From NCBI GenBank assembly GCA_016928775.1, contig JAFGKD010000089.1, forward strand, positions 28,470 to 92,469: 64,000 nucleotides of DNA, read 5' to 3'. A program made the position numbers and the translations under genes. The notes beneath the pieces were generated by a model. That model searched no databases. It was not told the DNA's origin and worked only from the letters and a program-made list of their open reading frames with translations. The first letter of the stretch is position 1; every line of letters begins with the position of its first letter. Below are positions 19,331 to 27,530 of this stretch, piece after piece. The stretch is from Candidatus Zhuqueibacterota bacterium. Lineage in GTDB: Bacteria > Zhuqueibacterota > Zhuqueibacteria > Residuimicrobiales > Krinioviventaceae.

Positions 19331-22123
19331 ATGGCAAAAACATCTGAATTGCAGTTTGATTTTGATGATCTGAAGACAGCACCGGAAACTGATCTTTCCC
19401 AAAAAACTTTGAATCTTTCGGATAAAAACCCGATAAAGCTGCAAATACCGCGTTTTTTCACATCACCGGATAAGCATCCATATGATGTTATAGAGTGGGA
19501 GAACCGAACCGCATCAATCACAAATGATAAAGGGGAAATTCTTTTTGAACGGCATAACATAGATGTGCCCAAAAGCTGGTCACAAACCGCAATCAATATT
19601 GTTGCATCAAAATATTTTCATACCTATCGCGATCGAAATGAGCATGAAACCAGTGTGAAACAGCTCATTGATCGAGTCGCGAAAACGCTGAGAATGTGGG
19701 GGGAGAAAGACGGTTATTTTGCCGGCGCCGCCGATGCCGATACCTTTGAGGCAGAATTGACACATCTGCTGGTGAATCAAAAAGCAGCTTTTAACAGTCC
19801 GGTCTGGTTTAATATGGGCTGTGAAGAAAAGCCACAATGCTCAGCCTGTTTTATCAATTCCGTTGAAGACAAGATGGAAGCCATCCTCACTTTGGCGAAA
19901 ACCGAGGGTCTGTTATTTAAATGGGGATCGGGCACCGGGACCAATCTGTCGCCGCTTCGTTCATCCCAAGAACGTCTATCCACCGGCGGGTTGGCCTCAG
20001 GCCCCGTTTCTTTCATGCGCGGCTACGATGCTTTTGCCGGCGTCATAAAGTCCGGCGGTAAAACAAGACGCGCTGCGAAAATGGTTATTCTCAATATTGA
20101 CCACCCCGATATCGTGGCATTCATCAATTGCAAAGTCATTGAAGAAAAGAAAGCCTGGGCGCTCATCGATGCCGGTTATGACGGCTCGTTTGGTGGTGAT
20201 GCATATACCTCGGTCTTTTTTCAAAACTCGAATAACAGCATTCGTGTGACGGATGAATTCATGATGACCGTACAGGAAGATCGAGAGTGGTGTACTCGCG
20301 CCATCACAACGGGCGATGTCGTCGATCGATTCCGATCACGCGATCTGATGAAAATGATCTGTGATGCAGCACACATTTGCGGTGATCCCGGCATTCAATT
20401 TCATACAACGATCAATGATTGGCATACCTGCCCCAATTCTGCTCCCATCAATGCGTCAAATCCGTGCAGCGAGTATATGTTCGTTGATGATTCCGCCTGC
20501 AATCTCGCCTCCTTGAACTTGATGAAATTCATCAAAAAGGATGGCTCTTTTGATATTGAAGCCTATCGACGCGCCATTCATATTTTAATCGTATCACAGG
20601 AAATAATTGTTGACAATTCCAGTTATCCGACTGAAAAGATCGCGCGCAACAGCCACAAGTTCCGCCCGCTCGGCCTCGGCTATGCCAATCTCGGCGCGCT
20701 GCTGATGTATTATGGCCTTCCTTATGACAGTCCAAAAGGGCGCGCCATGGCTGCGACGCTCACGGCTTTACTCACTGGACAATCCTATCTTTCCTCGGCG
20801 ATTTTGGCCAGCGCGGTTCAACCATTCAAAGAATTTGAAAAGAATCGGGCGCCCATGTTGCGCGTCATTAAAAAACATCAGCAAGCGCTGCGGGACATTG
20901 AGAGCCAGTATGTATCCGATGATTTATTCAGCGCGGCCCAGGAAGTGTGGACTGATGCTGTGGAATTTGGCGAACGTTACGGTTATCGCAACTCCCAGGT
21001 CACTGTCCTGGCGCCAACAGGAACCATCGGCTTTATGATGGATTGTGATACAACCGGCATTGAACCTGACCTTGCTTTGGTTAAATTCAAAAATATGGTC
21101 GGCGGCGGTTTTATCAAATTGGTCAACAATACGATTAGTCCCGCCTTGCAGCGCCTGGGTTATGCTGAAGAAGAACGGGAAGAGATACTCGAGTATATAA
21201 ACCAGTTTGACACCATTGAAGGTGCGCCGCACATCAAGGAACAAGATCTGCCGGTATTTGATTGTGCTTTCAAACCGCAAAATGGCTCTCGTTTTATTAA
21301 GCACATGGGGCACGTCAAAATGATGGGTGCAGTGCAGCCATTTTTGTCCGGCGCTATTTCAAAAACAGTCAATATGCCCAATGACGTAACTCCAGACGAT
21401 ATTGCCGATACCTACATGAAGGCGTGGGAACTTGGACTCAAATCGATTGCTATTTATCGTGATGGATCAAAACGAACGCAGCCATTGTCTACCGGAAAAG
21501 CGAACAAGGAAGAAGAAGATCTGGTACGACTGTTTGGCGAGAACACCAAACCGCATGGTTCGCGCGGCATTCGCCGTCGTTTGCCAGACGAACGCTCCGC
21601 AATTACCCATAAATTTGAAATTGGTGGCCACGAAGGTTATTTGACCGTCGGCGAATATGAAGACCACACACCCGGTGAAATCTTCGTCACGATGGCAAAA
21701 GAAGGATCTGTCGTTTCCGGTCTTATGGACTGCTTTGCCACATCAATTTCGATCGGTTTGCAATCTGGAGTCCCGCTCGAAACCTATGTGCGAAAATTCA
21801 CCCATACGCGATTTGAGCCCTATGGTTATACCAATAATCCCAAAATTCGTATGGCAAAATCTATTGCAGACTATATTTTCAGATGGCTGGAACTACGTTA
21901 TCTGGGAGAAAACAGGTCTGAGGAAGACGGAACAAAAACGACCGAGATGACGAATGTTGAAAAACAAAATATTGCCAAGCAGTTGGAAAATCCCAAAGTT
22001 GCCAGGACGACATTTGAAGGTCATGAAGATGCGCCCCCTTGCCCCACCTGTGGTGCGATTATGGTTCGCAACGGTGCGTGCTACAAATGTCTCAACTGTG
22101 GCGACACCAGTGGATGCTCATAA
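19331..22123 (+). CDS. nrdJ: Adenosylcobalamin-dependent (class II) ribonucleotide reductase
   Basis: 930 residues from the ATG at 19331, preceded by GGGGTGAAT; a GTG two codons earlier is possible. It reduces ribonucleotides to deoxyribonucleotides using a B12-derived radical, in the cytosol, without oxygen. Hallmarks are AAFNSPVWFN near 143, the GSGTGTNLSPLRS substrate loop near 197, NPCSE near 378 carrying the radical Cys, SACNLASLNL after it, and APTGTIGFMMDCDTTGIEPD near 560. The C-terminal tail has CPTCG, C-x-x-CLNCG and a last Cys two residues before the end, the redox-active tail. It is monocistronic, with its own promoter and a strong terminator. Confidence 0.96.
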   Translation: MAKTSELQFDFDDLKTAPETDLSQKTLNLSDKNPIKLQIPRFFTSPDKHPYDVIEWENRTASITNDKGEILFERHNIDVPKSWSQTAINIVASKYFHTYRDRNEHETSVKQLIDRVAKTLRMWGEKDGYFAGAADADTFEAELTHLLVNQKAAFNSPVWFNMGCEEKPQCSACFINSVEDKMEAILTLAKTEGLLFKWGSGTGTNLSPLRSSQERLSTGGLASGPVSFMRGYDAFAGVIKSGGKTRRAAKMVILNIDHPDIVAFINCKVIEEKKAWALIDAGYDGSFGGDAYTSVFFQNSNNSIRVTDEFMMTVQEDREWCTRAITTGDVVDRFRSRDLMKMICDAAHICGDPGIQFHTTINDWHTCPNSAPINASNPCSEYMFVDDSACNLASLNLMKFIKKDGSFDIEAYRRAIHILIVSQEIIVDNSSYPTEKIARNSHKFRPLGLGYANLGALLMYYGLPYDSPKGRAMAATLTALLTGQSYLSSAILASAVQPFKEFEKNRAPMLRVIKKHQQALRDIESQYVSDDLFSAAQEVWTDAVEFGERYGYRNSQVTVLAPTGTIGFMMDCDTTGIEPDLALVKFKNMVGGGFIKLVNNTISPALQRLGYAEEEREEILEYINQFDTIEGAPHIKEQDLPVFDCAFKPQNGSRFIKHMGHVKMMGAVQPFLSGAISKTVNMPNDVTPDDIADTYMKAWELGLKSIAIYRDGSKRTQPLSTGKANKEEEDLVRLFGENTKPHGSRGIRRRLPDERSAITHKFEIGGHEGYLTVGEYEDHTPGEIFVTMAKEGSVVSGLMDCFATSISIGLQSGVPLETYVRKFTHTRFEPYGYTNNPKIRMAKSIADYIFRWLELRYLGENRSEEDGTKTTEMTNVEKQNIAKQLENPKVARTTFEGHEDAPPCPTCGAIMVRNGACYKCLNCGDTSGCS

Positions 22124-22178
22124 ATTTGAATCATATTAAATACATCTGACACGATGTAGCGCCGCTTTAATCTTCCAC

Positions 22179-22218
22179 AAAAAAAGGCACCCTTTTCCAG
22201 CAGAGGTGCCTTTTTTTT
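22179..22218. terminator. Bidirectional intrinsic terminator between nrdJ and STAS gene
   Basis: GGCACC (22186-22191) pairs with GGTGCC (22205-22210) across a 13-base loop, flanked by an A-run before and T-run (22211-22218) after. It can end transcription from both converging genes. Confidence 0.9.
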
Positions 22219-22228
22219 CTGCTGCCTG

Positions 22229-22573
22229 TCAGTCAACATTTTTCATTTGTTCTAATGCTTCAAACTGATCTTTATAAATTGTTATAACATTGGTGAGCTG
22301 GGCGATATGAATCATCGTCTCCACGCGCTTTTGTACACCACAAATCGCAAAATCGCCACCAGCATCGCGCGCCTGACGAAAACCCAGCAAAATCGCCCCC
22401 AGTCCGGAACTATCGGCATATTCGACATCTTCCAGATTGAGCAGAACCGCTTTACCTTGATTTATCAGCACCAGCAATTGTGCTTTCAGATCTGGCGCAA
22501 CACTCGTGTCCAAACGTTCTTCTTTGATCCGAATAATTTTGATTCCGTCCACTTCTTCCAAAAAGAAATTCAT
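22229..22573 (-). CDS. STAS-domain protein, anti-sigma factor antagonist type
   Basis: 114 residues, the normal size for a single STAS domain. The segment EYADSSGLGAIL near 52-63 contains the Ser that partner-switching kinases phosphorylate in SpoIIAA/RsbV proteins. It would bind and sequester an anti-sigma kinase in a general-stress or developmental switch. An AGGATTTT-type site lies upstream of the ATG. No kinase or phosphatase partner is adjacent; the GAF kinase at 27.5 kb is of another type. Confidence 0.85.
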   Translation of the reverse strand: MNFFLEEVDGIKIIRIKEERLDTSVAPDLKAQLLVLINQGKAVLLNLEDVEYADSSGLGAILLGFRQARDAGGDFAICGVQKRVETMIHIAQLTNVITIYKDQFEALEQMKNVD

Positions 22574-22620
22574 TTATAAAATCCTCCAAACAGTCTTGAT
22601 CCCAAACATGCTCCTTTAAT

Positions 22621-23118
22621 TCATTTTATTTTGGGATCATTTTCATATTTAAGACAAGCTGTACTTTTGAGGAATTTGTTAGCCTGATGAACGAGTTTTT
22701 TTATACTCTGGCTACATTTCATAGACCCTATATCTTCAAGTGCTACCCAGCATGCCGCATCAATATCGCTTGCAGCAGCAAGTTTTCCACCCGCGAACTC
22801 TGCCAAATAATCAACGACAATATAATGATATTTTATATTATTCCTGACATCTTTTTCAATATATTCAAACAGATCGAGCCTTTGCAAATGACTTATATGG
22901 ATATGACATTCTTCCATTACCTCTCGATGGGCAGCTTGTGCAAGTGTTTCTCCAATCTCAACAAGACCCCCGGGAATACTCCACTCACCCTTTGCCGGCT
23001 CCTGCCCCCGTTTAATTAGTAGCAATTTGTTGTCGTTCACGACAAGTACGCCAACGCCCAGGCGCGGAGTTTTCGGGTAATATCGATGCTCTTCTTTTGC
23101 TTTATTCTGATAACTCAA
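22621..23118 (-). CDS. Nudix hydrolase
   Basis: 165 residues. The Nudix box is complete: GGLVEIGETLAQAAHREVME then ECHI (about 50-73), matching GX5EX7REUXEEXGU. The N-terminus PRLGVGVLVVNDNKLLLIKRG and the size fit ADP-ribose/sugar-nucleotide pyrophosphatase-like members. It would cleave a nucleoside diphosphate linked to another group in the cytosol; the substrate cannot be told. It follows the hyperacidic gene on the same strand with 28 bases between, so the two may be co-transcribed. Confidence 0.9.
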   Translation of the reverse strand: MSYQNKAKEEHRYYPKTPRLGVGVLVVNDNKLLLIKRGQEPAKGEWSIPGGLVEIGETLAQAAHREVMEECHIHISHLQRLDLFEYIEKDVRNNIKYHYIVVDYLAEFAGGKLAAASDIDAACWVALEDIGSMKCSQSIKKLVHQANKFLKSTACLKYENDPKIK

Positions 23119-23146
23119 ATATTAATCGTCAGACTGTTAAATATGC

Positions 23147-23497
23147 CTAGTCCCACTCGTCGTCGCCTTCCCATGAGGGTGTGCCGTCGAGCCAATCTTC
23201 ATCGTCTTCGAACTCTTCCCACTCCTCATCTTCTTCGTCTTCATCCTCTTCCTCGTCCTCTTCCTCATCTCCCCAATAGTCGTCTTCCCACTCAACCTCC
23301 TCGTCTTCATCAACAACTTCCTCTTCTTCTATTTCTTCCTCTTCTTCCCAATCCTCTTCGTCACCCACATCGTCAAGGCTTTCGGCATCGGGTTCCTGTT
23401 CTTCAAAGATGCCAAATTCATCGGCATCTTCTTCTTCATCCATGCCATATTCCTCGTCCAAAAAATCGTCATCATCGATGAATGGATCTTTGCTCAT
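23147..23497 (-). CDS. Hyperacidic low-complexity protein
   Basis: The start at 23497 (MSKDPFIDDDDFLDEEYG) is chosen because a GAGGT site lies a few bases upstream. 116 residues, dominated by Glu and Asp with scattered Trp/Tyr, and almost no Lys or Arg after residue 3. It has no predicted fold and is likely disordered. Acidic tails like this occur in proteins that mimic nucleic acid or bind basic partners (for example the RNA polymerase delta tail), but no such domain is attached. The opposite strand also has a long Pro/Arg/Leu-rich open frame, which is a composition artefact. Confidence 0.7.
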   Translation of the reverse strand: MSKDPFIDDDDFLDEEYGMDEEEDADEFGIFEEQEPDAESLDDVGDEEDWEEEEEIEEEEVVDEDEEVEWEDDYWGDEEEDEEEDEDEEDEEWEEFEDDEDWLDGTPSWEGDDEWD

Positions 23498-23631
23498 TAT
23501 TACCTCTAATTGCTTTAGTCCAAATTTTAAAAATGCCGCGTAAAGTATCAAAAGAGATTGCAATATGCAACATTTTTTTCTACAGATTATCATATTTACA
23601 ACATATTGTTTATTTTACGGAAAGCTCATTT

Positions 23632-24756
23632 TCAGGACAGTAGCCATTCATAGTATTGAGAGGTACCCGTATCCAAAATCTCACGAATCAACCGTGCAGT
23701 TGTAGCACCTATTCCCTTCATCTCTTCAATTTTTTGACGACTATGTTCAACCGGTTCTTTGAGCTGGGATATCGAATAAGCAGCATAGCCAAAAGAGCTT
23801 TTTTTATTATCCATTTTGAGCAGATAATCTATATGTTCCAATATAATAATAACACGATCCGTAGAATCGACAAAATTTGTCCAAATAGCAGGCGGAATCC
23901 GGATTGGGATTTTGTATTCTTTGACTATTTCAAAGAACACCCGGTGCACAGAATCATAATAGTCCATCCGGGCTCTCCCCCATTGATCTCCTGTAAAGAT
24001 CTGCTCATACTTCGGCGCCAAATTCCTGTCATAGTCACGTAATACATTCATCAAATAATCGTGTTGTCGACCACCTTTCAACGTCATGCCGCCAAAAATG
24101 ATAAAATCAATGCCCATATTGGCGGCTGCGCTCACTGTTTCCTGCACTTTATCGTGTGTGTCCGTTATAAACGGTAATACCGGCATCAAATACATCCCAA
24201 TGGGAAAGCCCTCTTTTTTAAATTTTGCCAGCGTTTTTAATCGTTGACTTGGACCTGGTACTCCTGGTTCAAAATGCCGGCTGATCTTGTCGTCGACAGA
24301 GGAGAAGCTCATGCTAATGATAGCGCGGCTCTTTTCATTTATTTGATGGAGCACATCAAGATCGCGTTCGATGTGGGTGGATTTTGTCAACATGTGCACC
24401 GGGAAATTGTGAAGCGCCATCAGTTCCAGAGCCTGGCGGGTCAATTCATACTTTAGTTCAACGGGTTGGTAGCTATCGCACACACCACCACCGACAAATA
24501 TAAAACCTTTTTGCATCGGTTTACGCTTGCGCCTCGGATCAAGCTCGCGTTTGAGAACATCAATCGCGTTGACTTTAACGGCGACATCTTTGCCAAACTC
24601 ACCATCGACTCTGTATTTTTCCGTCCGCCCATCGCAGTAGGCGCAATTATGCGTACAGCCGCGGTACAGGTTCATACCGTATCGCGAGACAAACCACGTC
24701 TCTATTTTTTTCTGTTTGCGCAGAATTGACTTTGATTGGATCTCGGTGATACTCAT
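23632..24756 (-). CDS. Spore-photoproduct-lyase-like radical SAM protein
   Basis: The ATG at 24756 is taken as start (374 residues); upstream codons overlap the neighbouring gene. The cluster motif is C34-THN-C38-AY-C41 after NLYRG, followed by YCDGRTEKY. This matches the SPL/Rv2578c-type radical SAM group (COG1533). The C-terminal end (EEMKGIGATTARLIREIL) looks like a helix-hairpin-helix, a DNA-contact element, consistent with a DNA-directed role. It is not necessarily a true spore photoproduct lyase: COG1533 includes uncharacterised members. The start is 19 bases after the YhcH-like gene's stop. Confidence 0.8.
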   Translation of the reverse strand: MSITEIQSKSILRKQKKIETWFVSRYGMNLYRGCTHNCAYCDGRTEKYRVDGEFGKDVAVKVNAIDVLKRELDPRRKRKPMQKGFIFVGGGVCDSYQPVELKYELTRQALELMALHNFPVHMLTKSTHIERDLDVLHQINEKSRAIISMSFSSVDDKISRHFEPGVPGPSQRLKTLAKFKKEGFPIGMYLMPVLPFITDTHDKVQETVSAAANMGIDFIIFGGMTLKGGRQHDYLMNVLRDYDRNLAPKYEQIFTGDQWGRARMDYYDSVHRVFFEIVKEYKIPIRIPPAIWTNFVDSTDRVIIILEHIDYLLKMDNKKSSFGYAAYSISQLKEPVEHSRQKIEEMKGIGATTARLIREILDTGTSQYYEWLLS

Positions 24757-24775
24757 CTTTTTAAAAAATGGAGGA

Positions 24776-25327
24776 TTATTGAGCTTCAAGAACCTTGCAA
24801 ACGATTTTGTGAATTTCTCCAGTGCCAACCATGGGAGCGTGCGCATCTTTTGGGAAAAAGATAACAAAAGATCCCGGCGGCACGATCGTCCATGTTTTGG
24901 GCACATCGTTGAAAAACATGATATCTTTTTCGATATCATAAGGTGTTGCGATTTGCGTGCACTCTGCGGTTGGCCGCCAGCCCATCTCCTCCACGCCGGC
25001 GATGACATATTGAATATCAATATATTTTCGATGTGCCTCAAGCCTGGCTTGCTGCCTTGTTTTGCCAGAATCTCTGGAAACAATAGCAAACAAAGTGTCG
25101 CCCGCCAGATCATATCTGCCTGGTGACAAGGTGTCTATATTCTCTTGCTGCAAAAACTCGAACGCTCTGACAAATCCGGGATGGAGATCAATGTATTCCC
25201 CCGCTTGTTCCAAAGGAGCTAAAATCATGCTATCCCTCGCTTGTTTATCTTTTGGCATATCTGTACAGGATAGAAAAAAAAAGAGCACGCCAATGATTGC
25301 AGTTGTTAAGATGTTGTATTTTTTCAT
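24776..25327 (-). CDS. YhcH/YjgK/YiaL-family protein with lipoprotein signal
   Basis: 183 residues. N-terminal signal with lipobox FFLSC (Cys21). The rest is the YhcH/YjgK/YiaL (DUF386) cupin-like fold: EAHRKYIDIQYVIAGVEEMGW near 93-113 and FFPKDAHAPMV near 157 give the His/Glu metal-binding pattern. Known members are cytosolic proteins of about 150 residues linked to sialic acid or uronate breakdown and biofilm formation. The added lipobox suggests this copy sits on the periplasmic face of a membrane, which is unusual. It is first in a two-gene unit with the radical SAM gene. Confidence 0.82.
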   Translation of the reverse strand: MKKYNILTTAIIGVLFFFLSCTDMPKDKQARDSMILAPLEQAGEYIDLHPGFVRAFEFLQQENIDTLSPGRYDLAGDTLFAIVSRDSGKTRQQARLEAHRKYIDIQYVIAGVEEMGWRPTAECTQIATPYDIEKDIMFFNDVPKTWTIVPPGSFVIFFPKDAHAPMVGTGEIHKIVCKVLEAQ

Positions 25328-25450
25328 TCATCACTCCAAATTAAAAGTTTTGCCAAAGTATTGAGCGTGGAAATGAATGTCAAGAAAAAAATGGTTCATC
25401 CGAATTTCGTCGATATGCATTATTTCAGTCGACGGAATTTTAAATAAAAA

Positions 25451-25497
25451 CCCCGGCATATTTCTGCCGGGGCTTTATATTCCCAAAAGGGAATATA
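25451..25497. repeat. Two adjacent perfect hairpins
   Basis: CCCCGGCA (25451-25458) pairs with TGCCGGGG (25465-25472) over a 6-base loop. TATATTCCC (25476-25484) pairs with GGGAATATA (25489-25497) over AAAA. The first stem is followed by a T-rich run when read leftward (GGGG then TTTTTATTTA), so it could terminate leftward transcription. Confidence 0.7.
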
Positions 25498-25532
25498 TGG
25501 AGAGGAGAACGGTTTTTATGCGCTGTAAATCA

Positions 25533-25595
25533 CGGGCACTGATGCTCGCCGCCTAGGGGGGATCAGCGACCAGCATGGGGGAAAATCAGTGCCCG
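25533..25595. repeat. 11-bp perfect inverted repeat, possible structured RNA
   Basis: CGGGCACTGAT (25533-25543) and ATCAGTGCCCG (25585-25595) are perfectly complementary around 41 bases. The loop contains further short pairings (GCT/AGC, CGC/GCG) and a G-run. No known RNA family was recognised. Confidence 0.55.
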
Positions 25596-25668
25596 AGTTT
25601 ATCCAATAGAGGTGCAAAAATCTTTGTACAACAAATTGCTGCTGTAAAAGGAGGAAAGCTCAACACAG

Positions 25669-25753
25669 ATGCGTTGTAAAAAATGCAATAGTAAAAACAA
25701 TCCTGGAGATGCTATGCAAGACATGCCATTTATGTCCTCATATCCGCACTTAG
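25669..25753 (+). pseudogene. Frameshifted zinc-ribbon gene remnant
   Basis: AAGGAGG (25648-25654) precedes an ATG at 25669. The frame reads MRCKKCNSKNNPGDA, a classic start of small zinc-ribbon proteins with the first Cys pair. If one base (25714) is skipped, the sequence continues CKTCHLCPHIRT before a stop at 25751-25753, restoring the expected second Cys pair. Read without the shift, the frame ends at 25806 and lacks the second pair. This is best explained as a decayed zinc-ribbon gene. A 12-codon frame at 25519 begins with almost the same bases (ATGCGCTGTAAA), hinting at a second remnant. Confidence 0.45.
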
Positions 25754-26116
25754 CAACAAATATGCCGAAATGGTCAACTTTTGGAAATATCCATCCGCAA
25801 AGCTGAGATTAAATTTATTGCAGTTAGAAAAAATGATTCTGACATATCGCTTATTTATGAACTTTTTTCCAACTGGAAATATCATATTTGAAATAGAGTC
25901 TTGAGGTTTTCCATTTATGTAATCAAAGCCTTGCAAAACCAGATAATATTTTGTAAAATGCCGCCCGTAGTAAACGAGAGATGACATGACAAAAGGAATA
26001 GTTTTCGATATTCAGATTGAGCTGATAAATAGATAGGCACGCCAAGTGGTATGCTTGATCTGCGGCAAGCTTTCAACAAGAGATCTTATGTCGAACACTT
26101 TATGAGTGAGAAAGCC

Positions 26117-27529
26117 ATGAAAAATTGCACAGCTTTAGTTCTGCTAGCCTCAACACTTTTATTTGCCAAACCGCAATTTGAAAAGTATTTTGAGAACAAA
26201 ACCCTCCGTATTGACTATTTTCATTCGGGCACGGCGCAAACGGAAATCTTTAGCCTTGACCAGGTGTATGAGGAAGGAGAATGGCCGGGCACGCGCAATC
26301 AGCTCATCAACAATTTACAGCTCGGTCTTTATGAAGCACAATTATACGATATGGAAACCAGCGAACTCATTTTTAATTATGGCTTTTGCTCGATATTTGG
26401 CGAATGGCAGACAACCGGTGAAGCCATCAATGGCATTTATCGAACGATGCATGAGACAGTTCGCCTGCCTTTTCCAAAAAAGCCGGTGAAATTTGTGATC
26501 GCCAAACGTGATACCAACAACAATTTTATGCCAATTTGGTCGACCTCGGTTGATCCAAACTCTCGGTTTGTGAACCGGGAAAAAAAGCAGCATCCCTTCA
26601 AAATAATAAAAGATATCGATAACGGTTTGCCATTTGAAAAGGTTGATCTGCTCATCATGGGTGATGGTTATGCCAAAAATGAGCGCAAAAAATTTCGTCG
26701 CGATATCAAGCACTATATAAATGTCCTGTTTGAGTCGCCACCATTTAGCAGCAGGAAGCAAGACTTTAATGTCTGGAGCATCGAGGTCATTTCCGGCCAA
26801 TCCGGCATTGATGAGCCGCGCAGGAATATCTGGAAAGATAATGCGCTGGGATCGACGTTCAACTCATTCGATATCGAACGTTATGTGCTGACCATGGAGA
26901 ACAGACGAATTCGTGACATCGCTTCCATCGTCCCCTACGACGCTCTTTACATTCTATTCAACGCATCACGATACGGTGGCGGTGGCATCTATAATTGTAT
27001 CGCAACGTGCTACACCGGGCAACCAGAGAATGCGCCGGACTGGTGGTCTGACTATGTTTTTGTACACGAGTTTGGTCACTCGTTTGCCGGTTTGGCGGAT
27101 GAATATTATAGCGCAGAGGTGGCATACAATGATATGTATCCTCTGCATCTCGAACCCTGGGAGCCGAACATTACCACTCTGCAGATGGACGGTCAACCCA
27201 AATGGTACAATCTGCTCACACCTGGTCTTGCCATTCCAACGGATTGGGGGAAAGTGACTTTTGATTCACTATCGGGCGTACGCCGATCGTTATCTCACAG
27301 CGATGCAGATTACGCGAAAAAAAAGGAAAGCCTGGCTGCACAAATAAATGCTATTCTCGACGCAGATGAGTTAAAAGGTGTGGTCGGTTGTTTCGAAGGG
27401 GGCGGCTATTCATCGGAGGGGATATATCGTCCGTCTATCAACTGTCGCATGTTTTCAAAAAGTGTGGTTGAATTTTGCCCAGTGTGCCAAAATACCATCG
27501 AACGAGTCATCGATTATTATATAAAATAA
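26117..27529 (+). CDS. Secreted M64-family metallopeptidase (IgA peptidase type)
   Basis: The start at 26117 gives a clean signal peptide (MKNCTALVLLASTLLFA); in-frame ATGs at 26051 and 26102 are possible but would mask it. 470 residues. An N-terminal beta-sandwich (about 20-150, M64 N-domain type) is followed by the protease: VDLLIMGDGYAKNE near 182 and the zinc motif VHEFGHSFAGLADEYY near 315. This is the HEXXHXXGXXD metzincin-like signature of M64. It cleaves proteins outside the cytoplasm. Its stop is one base from the stop of the convergent histidine kinase, leaving no room for a terminator. Confidence 0.88.
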   Translation: MKNCTALVLLASTLLFAKPQFEKYFENKTLRIDYFHSGTAQTEIFSLDQVYEEGEWPGTRNQLINNLQLGLYEAQLYDMETSELIFNYGFCSIFGEWQTTGEAINGIYRTMHETVRLPFPKKPVKFVIAKRDTNNNFMPIWSTSVDPNSRFVNREKKQHPFKIIKDIDNGLPFEKVDLLIMGDGYAKNERKKFRRDIKHYINVLFESPPFSSRKQDFNVWSIEVISGQSGIDEPRRNIWKDNALGSTFNSFDIERYVLTMENRRIRDIASIVPYDALYILFNASRYGGGGIYNCIATCYTGQPENAPDWWSDYVFVHEFGHSFAGLADEYYSAEVAYNDMYPLHLEPWEPNITTLQMDGQPKWYNLLTPGLAIPTDWGKVTFDSLSGVRRSLSHSDADYAKKKESLAAQINAILDADELKGVVGCFEGGGYSSEGIYRPSINCRMFSKSVVEFCPVCQNTIERVIDYYIK

Positions 27530-27530
27530 A

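Larger units (their letters stand above)
25328..26116. other. Long intergenic region with hairpins and gene remnants
   Basis: About 790 bases separate the YhcH-like gene from the M64 peptidase. It holds, in order: an AT-rich promoter stretch for the leftward gene, two hairpins (25451-25497), a 12-codon frame after an AGGAG site (25519-25557), a long inverted repeat (25533-25595), a frameshifted zinc-ribbon remnant (25669-25753), and AT-rich sequence with a weak leftward open frame. It looks like decayed or regulatory DNA rather than a normal spacer. Confidence 0.55.

Noticed and set aside
23086..23481. Pro/Arg/Leu-rich rightward open frame
   Set aside because: It is the complement of the Glu/Asp codons of the hyperacidic gene; composition artefact.
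25730..25987. 85-codon leftward open frame
   Set aside because: Protein-like in places, but lacks a ribosome binding site and recognisable family, and overlaps the zinc-ribbon remnant. Could be a gene fragment.
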